A DNA stretch of 5,490 nucleotides, taken from NCBI GenBank assembly GCA_021811205.1, contig JAJZPK010000157.1, positions 1 to 5,490 on the forward strand. Reading direction: 5' to 3'. Under the pieces are notes generated by a model that saw nothing but the letters and a program-made list of their open reading frames with translations, ran no database searches and had not been told where the DNA came from. Positions 1 to 5,490 of the stretch are shown here, in pieces. The DNA comes from Pseudomonadota bacterium. Its GTDB lineage: Bacteria > Pseudomonadota > Gammaproteobacteria > Burkholderiales > JABEVD01. The position numbers and the translations under genes were made by a program. How positions within the stretch are numbered: the stretch's first letter is position 1; the number at the start of each line of letters is the position of its first letter.

Positions 1-1532
1 TGGTTTTCGGTGAACATCTGCGCATAGGCGAAATTCATGCGAGCTGAATGGAAATTGGGCAGATAGTTCTGGTTCCGGTAAGGCACATAGACGTAATAGA
101 TCCTGGGCTCCAGCGTCTGGGTCAGCCCCTGCCTGCCCAATGGGTTATCGCGCTCGAAATAGAGCCCCGAGTCCAGGCTCGCATAAGGGATGGTGATCGA
201 CGAACTGGGAAGATTCTGCGTATTGTTCGCCCCGAGCATATAGCTTGCAGCGTGCAGCCCCACTTTCGGCACGAAAAACGCCGCCGAATTGCGCATCGGG
301 AAGCTGACCGTCGGATTCAGCACCAGGCGCTTGCCGTTGACGAATACCGGATGACTGAAATCGTCGTATTCTCCGTTCAGCGCCACATCCATGCCTGCGA
401 TCTCGTCCTTGGATGCGTTAAGCAGCAATTGCGGGAGCGAAGCATAGGGCGCGATGACTGGAATGAACGGATTAGAAAGAGTCTGATAGTTCTGTACCCT
501 TGATGTGAAGTTCCACCATCCGCCATTGTAGGTCAGATGCCCTTCTCTGGGCAGAACGGTCTGGGAAGTCATGGTCACGAGCGGGGAGAGATCCAGGTAA
601 TAATAGCTGTCGGATACGCGCTGCAGATTCAGCTCCCCCGACCATCCGTTTCCGAAATTCTGGTTGTGCGTCAGGCGCATCTCATCGCGTGTCGTTCCCG
701 TAATGTTGTCTTTGGGCATGATGTTGAAATGCACTTCTCCCGAATAGTTCGGTTCGAGATAGCGGAATTCGTTGCCCAGCATCGCACCGCGCTTGGCGAA
801 AAGGGTCGGAGAAATCGTGGCATCCATATTGGGCGCAATGCTCCAGTAATAGGGCGCGATGATTTCCTCACCGCTGGATGCCGTGCTCCCGAAAATCGGT
901 GCAAGAAATCCGGACCGCCGCTGGTTTCCGGTCGGAAAATCGAGCCAGGGCATGTACAGGATGGATTTGCCCTTGAAGTTGATGCTCGCATCGTGAGCAA
1001 TACCGACCTGGGTCGCCTGATCCAGATCGAGTTCGCTGACCTTCAGGAGCCAGTCGTCGTTCCCGACAGGGCAGGTCGTATAGACTGCGTTGTGAAGCTT
1101 GTATTTGTCCTTTCCCGCAAATTGCAGCAGGTCGGCATACCCCCTTCCCCCCGTCTCCTTCAGCTTGTATTGGGGCTTTTCCATGAAACCGACATTACTG
1201 TTGATCTGGAGTTTCAGCTCGGTGCCTGTAACGACATTGCCGTTCTGCTCGATGCTGACATGTCCTTTCGCCTCGATCTCGTCGCTCGCCTTGAGATATT
1301 TCAGCCAGTCCGCGACGATCGATTGTTCTCCCTTGCTGAGTCTGGCGTGTCCCATCGCCTCGAAATCCTGGTCCTGATGCCCCTGGAGGATATCAGCGCT
1401 GATGAAGATCGGCTGCTCACCGCTTGGGGAAGAAGAGGCTTTCTGCAACGGAGATTCGCCTTCTGCAAATGCGGGGGCGAAAACAAGGCAAAGCAGGGAG
1501 GCGATGACCGGCTTGAGACGAAATTTATGCAT
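1..1532 (-). CDS. lptD: LPS-assembly protein LptD (OstA/Imp), N-terminal 510 residues; C-terminus beyond the left edge
   Basis: LptD is the outer-membrane beta-barrel that, with the lipoprotein LptE, inserts lipopolysaccharide into the outer leaflet at the end of the Lpt bridge. Reading the minus strand from ATG 1532 gives an open frame to the window edge. Residues 1-23 form a signal peptide with a basic start (MHKFRLKP), a hydrophobic core and a probable cut after AFA-23. Residues about 41-170 are the periplasmic OstA/LptA-like domain (PIFISADILQG and GHVSIEQNGNVVTGTELKL stretches), ending in TTCPVGNDDWLL with Cys154. RRSGFLAP (205-212) and TLEPRIYYVYVPYRNQNY (473-490) are typical LptD barrel segments. 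Family members run to roughly 750-800 residues, so about a third is missing because of the window edge, not because the gene is broken. An in-frame GTG at 1568, preceded by AAGGG at seven bases' distance, is an alternative start adding 12 residues; the ATG gives the more standard signal peptide but has no visible ribosome binding site. Function is near certain; the start is not. Confidence 0.95.
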   Translation of the reverse strand, partial: MHKFRLKPVIASLLCLVFAPAFAEGESPLQKASSSPSGEQPIFISADILQGHQDQDFEAMGHARLSKGEQSIVADWLKYLKASDEIEAKGHVSIEQNGNVVTGTELKLQINSNVGFMEKPQYKLKETGGRGYADLLQFAGKDKYKLHNAVYTTCPVGNDDWLLKVSELDLDQATQVGIAHDASINFKGKSILYMPWLDFPTGNQRRSGFLAPIFGSTASSGEEIIAPYYWSIAPNMDATISPTLFAKRGAMLGNEFRYLEPNYSGEVHFNIMPKDNITGTTRDEMRLTHNQNFGNGWSGELNLQRVSDSYYYLDLSPLVTMTSQTVLPREGHLTYNGGWWNFTSRVQNYQTLSNPFIPVIAPYASLPQLLLNASKDEIAGMDVALNGEYDDFSHPVFVNGKRLVLNPTVSFPMRNSAAFFVPKVGLHAASYMLGANNTQNLPSSSITIPYASLDSGLYFERDNPLGRQGLTQTLEPRIYYVYVPYRNQNYLPNFHSARMNFAYAQMFTEN

Positions 1533-1580
1533 CGGGATTGGATTGATCGTTTGGTGATAAAATCGCACAATTTCACCCTT
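1533..1580. promoter_or_regulatory. Divergent intergenic region between lptD and amgK, putative back-to-back promoters
   Basis: These 48 bases are the only non-coding stretch and must hold, or lie close to, the start signals of both transcription units. On the plus strand GATAAAAT (1556-1563) resembles a -10 box and would start an amgK transcript about ten bases before its ATG, but no good -35 sits at the right distance. On the minus strand TTGCCA (1587-1582, inside amgK) and GATTTT (1564-1559) are 17 bases apart and could drive lptD. The arms GGTGA (1553-1557) and TCACC (1573-1577) form a short interrupted palindrome. In E. coli lptD is under sigma-E control; I cannot recognise a sigma-E promoter here. 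All of these are weak matches judged by eye. Confidence 0.3.
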
Positions 1581-2570
1581 ATGGCAATCGAATTGGAAAG
1601 GCAGCGACTCATCGAGCTCTGGCTTAAGGGCCAGTTTCCTGAAAAAAGCTTCGGCATCGAACCCGCCTCCTCGGATGCGAGCTTCAGGCGGTATTTCCGT
1701 GCGGTTTTTCCCGATGATTCGCTCATCGTGATGGACGCGCCTCCCTCGCACGAGGACTGCCGCCCTTTCGTCCGGATCGCGCAAATTTTCAATGAGGCCG
1801 GCGTCAATCCGCCCAAGGTGCTGTCCCAGGACCTCGACCAGGGGTTTCTGCTGCTTTCCGATCTTGGGAAAACGACCTATCTCGATGTGCTCAACGAAGA
1901 CAATGCCGATGTTCTCTATCGGGATGCGGTGGATGCCCTGATCAAGATCCAGCTCGCCAGCCGCCCGGACATTCTTCCCGAATACGACGAAGCGCTATTG
2001 AGGCGCGAGCTGGATCTTTTCCCCGAATGGTATCTGGTCAGGCATCTCGGCAGGCAAATCTCGTCTGACGACGCGAATCTGATCGAATCCGTTTTCCGGA
2101 AGATATTGAAGAACAATCTTTCGCAGCCCAGAGTATTCGTTCATCGCGATTACCATTCGCGCAATCTGATGGTGAGCGAACCCAACCCGGGCATCCTCGA
2201 TTTCCAGGACGCGGTCTACGGCCCCATTACCTACGATCTCGCCTCTCTTTTCAGAGACGCCTACATTGCCTGGGAGGAGGAGAAGGTGCTCGACTGGGTC
2301 ATCCGCTACTGGGAGAAGGCGAGAAGCGCAGGCCTTCCCGTCCATGACGACTTTGCCGATTTCTACCGCGATTTCGAATGGATGGGCGCGCAAAGGCAGA
2401 TCAAGGTGGTGGGAATTTTCGCCCGCCTGTACCATCGCGACGGAAAGGAAAGATACCTGGACGACATTCCGCTCGTCCTCTCCTACCTGAAAAAGACCTG
2501 CGCGCGCTACAGGGAGCTTTCTCCTCTTTTGAAGCTCGTCGACAAAATCGAAGTGAGAACCACTTTTTGA
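1581..2570 (+). CDS. amgK: AmgK-type anomeric MurNAc/GlcNAc kinase (aminoglycoside phosphotransferase-like fold)
   Basis: This 329-residue cytosolic kinase belongs to the phosphotransferase family that in Pseudomonas phosphorylates MurNAc or GlcNAc at C1 using ATP, a step of peptidoglycan recycling. The fold is clear: SSDASFRRYFR (30-40) and IVMDAPP (49-55) form the nucleotide-binding N-lobe, HRDYHSRNL (188-196) is the catalytic loop with H188, D190 and N195, and ILDFQD (205-210) supplies the second metal-binding aspartate D207. Length fits the family. The assignment to AmgK rather than a generic aminoglycoside phosphotransferase rests on these family-typical motifs and on the murU gene directly downstream, which it overlaps by four bases. 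The start at ATG 1581 gives the usual short helical N-terminus. In-frame GTG 1554 and TTG 1551 would extend it, and no clear Shine-Dalgarno precedes any of them. The frame stays open far upstream, antisense to lptD, so automatic calls may start this gene much too early. Substrate is inferred. Confidence 0.88.
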   Translation: MAIELERQRLIELWLKGQFPEKSFGIEPASSDASFRRYFRAVFPDDSLIVMDAPPSHEDCRPFVRIAQIFNEAGVNPPKVLSQDLDQGFLLLSDLGKTTYLDVLNEDNADVLYRDAVDALIKIQLASRPDILPEYDEALLRRELDLFPEWYLVRHLGRQISSDDANLIESVFRKILKNNLSQPRVFVHRDYHSRNLMVSEPNPGILDFQDAVYGPITYDLASLFRDAYIAWEEEKVLDWVIRYWEKARSAGLPVHDDFADFYRDFEWMGAQRQIKVVGIFARLYHRDGKERYLDDIPLVLSYLKKTCARYRELSPLLKLVDKIEVRTTF

Positions 2571-3241
2571 AAGCGATGATCCTGGCTGCAGGACGGGGAG
2601 AGCGGATGCGCCCCCTGACCGATTCCCTGCCCAAGCCGCTGCTCGAAGTCAGGGGAAAACCCCTGATCGTGCGTCACATCGAACGCCTCTCGAATGGCGG
2701 CTTTAATGACATCGTGGTCAACGTCGCCCACCTCGGCCACATGATCATGGAACGACTCGGCGACGGAAAAGCATACGGGGTGAACATCGCCTATTCGCGG
2801 GAAGAGGTGGCGCTGGAGACCGCAGGCGGAATCGCCAACGCGCTCGACCTCCTCGGCAAGGATCCCTTTCTCGTCGTGAATTCGGATATCTTTTGCGATT
2901 ACGATTATTCCGACCTGATTCAGCATTCCTCAGAAATGCCCGGCACCCTCGCCCATCTCGTCCTGGTCGGCAATCCGGCCCATCATCCCGAAGGCGACTT
3001 CTTTTTCGAAAAAGGAAAGCTCGTACCCATGGGGAAAGAAAAACTGACGTACAGCGGCATCGGTCTCTACCATCCCGATCTCTTCTGCGAGATCGAAAGG
3101 GGGAAACCGGCCAAGCTCGCCCCACTCCTGAGGCATGCCATTTCCGAAGGCAGGGTGACGGGCACCCTTCATCGCGGAACCTGGATCGACGTCGGCACAC
3201 CCGAGCGCTTGTACGAACTGAATGGTAGAATCGAAGCATGA
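2567..3241 (+). CDS. murU: N-acetylmuramate alpha-1-phosphate uridylyltransferase MurU
   Basis: MurU condenses MurNAc-1-phosphate, the product of AmgK, with UTP to give UDP-MurNAc, returning recycled wall sugar to peptidoglycan synthesis in the cytosol. The 224-residue product is one Rossmann-like nucleotidyltransferase domain of the expected length. It opens with the signature LAAGRGERMRPLTDSLPKPL (6-25), followed by ETAGGI (84-89), the metal-binding aspartate D107 in VNSDIF and D208 in WIDVGTPERL (206-215). I chose TTG 2567 because it restores the family's usual opening M-K-A-M-I-L-A-A-G and overlaps the amgK stop as TTGA; ATG 2576, three codons on, is the alternative. No strong ribosome binding site is visible, so translation probably depends on ribosomes finishing amgK. 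A glucose-1-phosphate thymidylyltransferase or another sugar nucleotidyltransferase is the fallback reading, but compact size and pairing with amgK favour MurU. Confidence 0.9.
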   Translation: MKAMILAAGRGERMRPLTDSLPKPLLEVRGKPLIVRHIERLSNGGFNDIVVNVAHLGHMIMERLGDGKAYGVNIAYSREEVALETAGGIANALDLLGKDPFLVVNSDIFCDYDYSDLIQHSSEMPGTLAHLVLVGNPAHHPEGDFFFEKGKLVPMGKEKLTYSGIGLYHPDLFCEIERGKPAKLAPLLRHAISEGRVTGTLHRGTWIDVGTPERLYELNGRIEA

Positions 3242-4536
3242 AAAATCATTCAATCCATGCAGAAAGAAGAAAGCGCCTCCTCGACAGAACAGAGGGGGTC
3301 TGCATAGTACCCACTGCGCCCCATCACCTCAGAAACCGGGATTCGCATTACCCTTTTCGCTTCGACAGCCATTTCTACTACCTGACCGGGTTCACCGAAC
3401 CGGAAGCCGTGCTCGCCATGGTTTCGGGCCAGAATCCGAAAAGCATCCTGTTCTGTCTCGAAAAGGACATGGAAAGGGAAATCTGGGACGGCTACCGGTA
3501 CGGCCCAGAAAAGGCGAAGGAAGTCTTCGCTTTCGACGAAACCCACCCCATATCGGCACTGGAGGCGATGCTCCCCAATCTGCTTGCGAACCAGCGAGCC
3601 CTCTCTTATCCGCTCGGCCAGGACGAAAAATGGGACAGGCAAATACTCGCGGCATTGAACGAAGTGCGCAGCATGGGAAGAAGCGGCGTTTCTTCTCCTG
3701 CCGACATCAGGGACATCCGCCATGAGATCGACGAGATGCGGCTCTTCAAGGACAAGGACGAAATCGAGCTCATGAAGAAGTCGGCTGGCATCGCATCCGG
3801 CGCGCACAAGCTTGCGATGAAATCGACAAGACCCGGAAAGATGGAATACGAAATCGAGGCGGAGCTCCTGCGAGAATTTCGCCGCATGGGCGCCCAGTCC
3901 CCTGCCTACACTTCCATCGTCGCAGGCGGATCAAACGCCTGCATTCTGCATTACGTGGAAAACAATGCCGAACTGAAAAACGGGGAACTTCTGCTCATCG
4001 ATGCGGGGTGCGAACTCGACGGATATGCTTCAGACATCACCCGCACCTTCCCCGTGAATGGAAAATTCAGTCCGGCCCAGAAGACCATTTACGAGCTCGT
4101 GCTCGAGGCCCAATTTGCAGCGCTTGCCGCAGTGAAGCCGGGCGCGTCCTGGAACAGTCCTCACGAAGCTGCAGTGAAGGTGCTCGCGCAGGGCTTCATC
4201 GACCTCGGCTTTTTCAAGGGAAGCGCGGATGGCCTGATCGAATCGGGAAATTACAGGCAGTTCTACATGCACAGGACAGGACACTGGCTCGGGCTCGACG
4301 TGCACGACGTAGGCAGCTACAAGACTGACGAGCACTGGCGGACGCTGGAGCCGGGCATGGTCCTGACGGTCGAACCCGGCTGCTACATCCGTCCCGCAGA
4401 AAACGTCCCGGAAGCCTTCTGGAACATCGGCATCCGCATCGAGGACGACGTCCATGTCGTCGATGGCGGCCACGAGATCCTGAGCGCAGACACCCCCAAG
4501 ACGGTCTCGGAAATCGAGGACTGGATGAGCTCATGA
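3238..4536 (+). CDS. pepP: Xaa-Pro aminopeptidase (aminopeptidase P, M24B family)
   Basis: PepP is a cytosolic dimanganese peptidase that removes the first residue of peptides whose second residue is proline. The 432-residue protein has the two expected domains: an AMP_N domain (about 1-140, with YPFRFDSHFYYLTGFTEPEA at 38-57) and a pita-bread catalytic domain (about 170-425). All five metal ligands are present by alignment to E. coli PepP: D255 (LLLIDAG), D266 (YASDITRTF), H349 (HRTGHWLG), E379 (LTVEPG) and E402 (IRIEDD). The active-site histidines H238 (CILHYVEN) and H356 (DVHDVGSY) are also intact, so the enzyme should be active. Length is close to the E. coli protein (about 440). The start ATG 3238 overlaps the murU stop by four bases (ATGA) and matches the family N-terminus. 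It has no evident biochemical tie to murU; co-expression is probably historical. Confidence 0.96.
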   Translation: MKNHSIHAERRKRLLDRTEGVCIVPTAPHHLRNRDSHYPFRFDSHFYYLTGFTEPEAVLAMVSGQNPKSILFCLEKDMEREIWDGYRYGPEKAKEVFAFDETHPISALEAMLPNLLANQRALSYPLGQDEKWDRQILAALNEVRSMGRSGVSSPADIRDIRHEIDEMRLFKDKDEIELMKKSAGIASGAHKLAMKSTRPGKMEYEIEAELLREFRRMGAQSPAYTSIVAGGSNACILHYVENNAELKNGELLLIDAGCELDGYASDITRTFPVNGKFSPAQKTIYELVLEAQFAALAAVKPGASWNSPHEAAVKVLAQGFIDLGFFKGSADGLIESGNYRQFYMHRTGHWLGLDVHDVGSYKTDEHWRTLEPGMVLTVEPGCYIRPAENVPEAFWNIGIRIEDDVHVVDGGHEILSADTPKTVSEIEDWMSS

Positions 4537-5490
4537 GCGAAATCGTCGATATTCTCGTCATCGGGGGCGGCCCTGTCGGGGCCGCGCTTGCGCTCTCTCT
4601 CAAGAAGGAGGCGCTTTCCGTGACAGTGCTGGAAGCAAGAACCGCCCCGTCCGATGATCCGCGCGTGCTCGCCCTCTCCCAAGGCAGCCGCCTTTATCTC
4701 GAGAAAATCGGCGCCGACATCGACCATGCAACGCCCATCACGAAAATCCACGTCTCCCAGAAAGGCGGCTTCGGCAGGACGATCCTGACTGCCGAGGAAT
4801 CGGGCGTGCCAGCCCTGGGCTACGTCGCCCGCTATGCCGATGTCCACGGCGCGATCGCATCGAGACTCGACCCGGAAACCTGCATTTCAGGGGCGCTCGC
4901 CACGGAAATCGACCTGGACGGCGAATACGGCATCGTCGATTTCGACCATGGGGGAAAGAGAAAAAGGATAGCCGCCAGGCTCGTCGTGATGGCCGACGGC
5001 GGGAAACTCGTCGGGCATGTGAAAGGAATCGCTCAGCATGTGCGCGAATACGGCCAATGGGCGATCACAGGTCAGGTAAGGACGGAAAAGCCGCATTGCA
5101 ACACCGCCTACGAGCGCTTCACCCCCGACGGTCCGCTGGCGCTCCTGCCAAGCGGGGACGGATTTTCCCTGGTCTGGACGGCCTCCCCGGATGAAGCCAG
5201 GGCCATCCTTTCCCTCGAAAAAACCGCTTTTCTGGAAAGACTCCAGAACCATTTCGGGGAAAGGCTGGGGCGATTTGTCGATTGCGGGACCCTGTCCGGC
5301 TTTCCGCTCGCACTCAGATATTCGACTCCGTTCGTATCCAGCCATCTCGCGCTCGTCGGCAACGCAGCGCAGACCCTGCATCCCGTATCCGGCCAGGGGC
5401 TCAACCTCGGCCTCAGGGATGCGGCCATGCTGTCCCGCGAAATTCTTGAGAGCGATTCGATCGGCTCGGAAAGCATGCTTTCCAACTACA
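4533..5490 (+). CDS. ubiH: UbiH-type FAD-dependent ubiquinone biosynthesis hydroxylase, first 319 residues; C-terminus beyond the right edge
   Basis: This class A flavoprotein monooxygenase of the UbiH/UbiF/VisC/COQ6 family hydroxylates the aromatic ring of ubiquinone intermediates, in E. coli as part of the soluble Ubi complex. Visible motifs are the dinucleotide fold IGGGPVGAALAL (10-21) with E34, the DPRVLALSQGS segment (42-52), the central D-G motif in VVMADGGK (151-158), and the second FAD motif LVGNAAQTLHPVSGQGLNLG (274-293). The GNAAQTLHP form, with Asn where UbiF and UbiI carry GDAAH, and AYERFTPDGPLALLP (192-206) both match E. coli UbiH closely as I recall it, so I favour UbiH over the paralogues. 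One variation: the Ser usual a few residues after the central D-G is Leu159 here. About 70 residues are expected past the edge. The ATG start overlaps the pepP stop (ATGA), and GGATGAG just upstream may act as a weak ribosome binding site. The exact ring position attacked can differ between lineages and is not readable here. Confidence 0.9.
   Translation, partial: MSEIVDILVIGGGPVGAALALSLKKEALSVTVLEARTAPSDDPRVLALSQGSRLYLEKIGADIDHATPITKIHVSQKGGFGRTILTAEESGVPALGYVARYADVHGAIASRLDPETCISGALATEIDLDGEYGIVDFDHGGKRKRIAARLVVMADGGKLVGHVKGIAQHVREYGQWAITGQVRTEKPHCNTAYERFTPDGPLALLPSGDGFSLVWTASPDEARAILSLEKTAFLERLQNHFGERLGRFVDCGTLSGFPLALRYSTPFVSSHLALVGNAAQTLHPVSGQGLNLGLRDAAMLSREILESDSIGSESMLSNY

Noticed and set aside
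48..503. Plus-strand open frame of 151 codons.
   Set aside because: It lies wholly antisense to the lptD barrel region and its translation has no recognisable motif.
1..1532. The possibility that lptD is a pseudogene because it ends at the window edge.
   Set aside because: The frame is continuous for 510 codons with conserved barrel segments up to the edge; truncation is due to the window.
537..1580. A long plus-strand open frame running antisense to lptD and joining amgK in frame, which could look like a 677-residue fusion protein.
   Set aside because: The translated upstream part resembles no known family, while the minus strand encodes a clear LptD across the same bases. The AmgK fold begins only at about 1581, so the extension is an antisense shadow without a stop.
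1301..1816. Minus-strand open frame spanning the lptD/amgK divergent region.
   Set aside because: It is out of frame with LptD on the same strand, overlaps two well-supported genes, and its product is low in motif content and rich in Ser/Arg, as expected of a shadow.
3222..3725. Plus-strand open frame of 167 codons overlapping the start of pepP.
   Set aside because: It is the +1-shifted shadow of pepP; the pepP frame carries all metal ligands and the family N-terminus.
3250..3807. Minus-strand open frames within pepP and others like them in ubiH (4383-4847, 4887-5381, 5108-5485).
   Set aside because: All are antisense to intact, recognisable enzymes and show no domain of their own.
1..5490. 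Search by eye for tRNA, rRNA, CRISPR repeats, IS ends, rho-independent terminators or a new defence or mobile system.
   Set aside because: Nearly every base belongs to four recognisable core genes and a partial fifth; no repeats, hairpin plus T-run, or foreign-looking segment was seen.

Overview
The window reads as an ordinary chromosomal housekeeping segment of a Gram-negative proteobacterium. It holds four protein genes with essentially no spare DNA: a leftward gene truncated by the left edge, and a rightward four-gene operon whose last gene is truncated by the right edge. LptD (LPS export to the outer membrane), an AmgK/MurU sugar-recycling pair and a UbiH-type ubiquinone hydroxylase together point to an aerobic or respiring Gram-negative. 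The gene order lptD <-> amgK-murU-pepP-ubiH and the moderately high GC content suggest a betaproteobacterium, perhaps Nitrosomonadales-like. That placement is inferred from protein character and recalled gene order, not from a search.

Layout. Positions 1-1532 (minus strand) encode the first 510 residues of LptD: signal peptide, periplasmic OstA/LptA-like domain and the start of the beta-barrel. Positions 1533-1580 are a 48-bp divergent intergenic region, the only non-coding DNA in the window. Positions 1581-2570 (plus) encode the AmgK-type sugar kinase, 2567-3241 the MurU nucleotidyltransferase, 3238-4536 Xaa-Pro aminopeptidase PepP, and 4533-5490 the first 319 residues of a UbiH-type FAD monooxygenase.

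How the genes relate. AmgK and MurU are consecutive enzymes: the kinase phosphorylates the anomeric position of MurNAc, and the uridylyltransferase turns MurNAc-1-phosphate into UDP-MurNAc. Together they return recycled wall sugar to peptidoglycan synthesis without passing through MurA/MurB. LptD, transcribed the other way, also serves the envelope. PepP (cytosolic proline-peptide trimming) and UbiH (ubiquinone ring hydroxylation) have no obvious biochemical link to the pair but are tightly coupled to it: all three junctions in the operon are 4-bp stop/start overlaps (TTGA, ATGA, ATGA).

I found no RNA gene, mobile element, CRISPR array, terminator or long repeat, and nothing I would call a new biological system. 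The items worth a second look are small: a TTG start for murU, a single mature-region cysteine in the visible part of LptD, unclear start sites and weak ribosome binding around the short divergent promoter region, and variant FAD-binding residues in UbiH.
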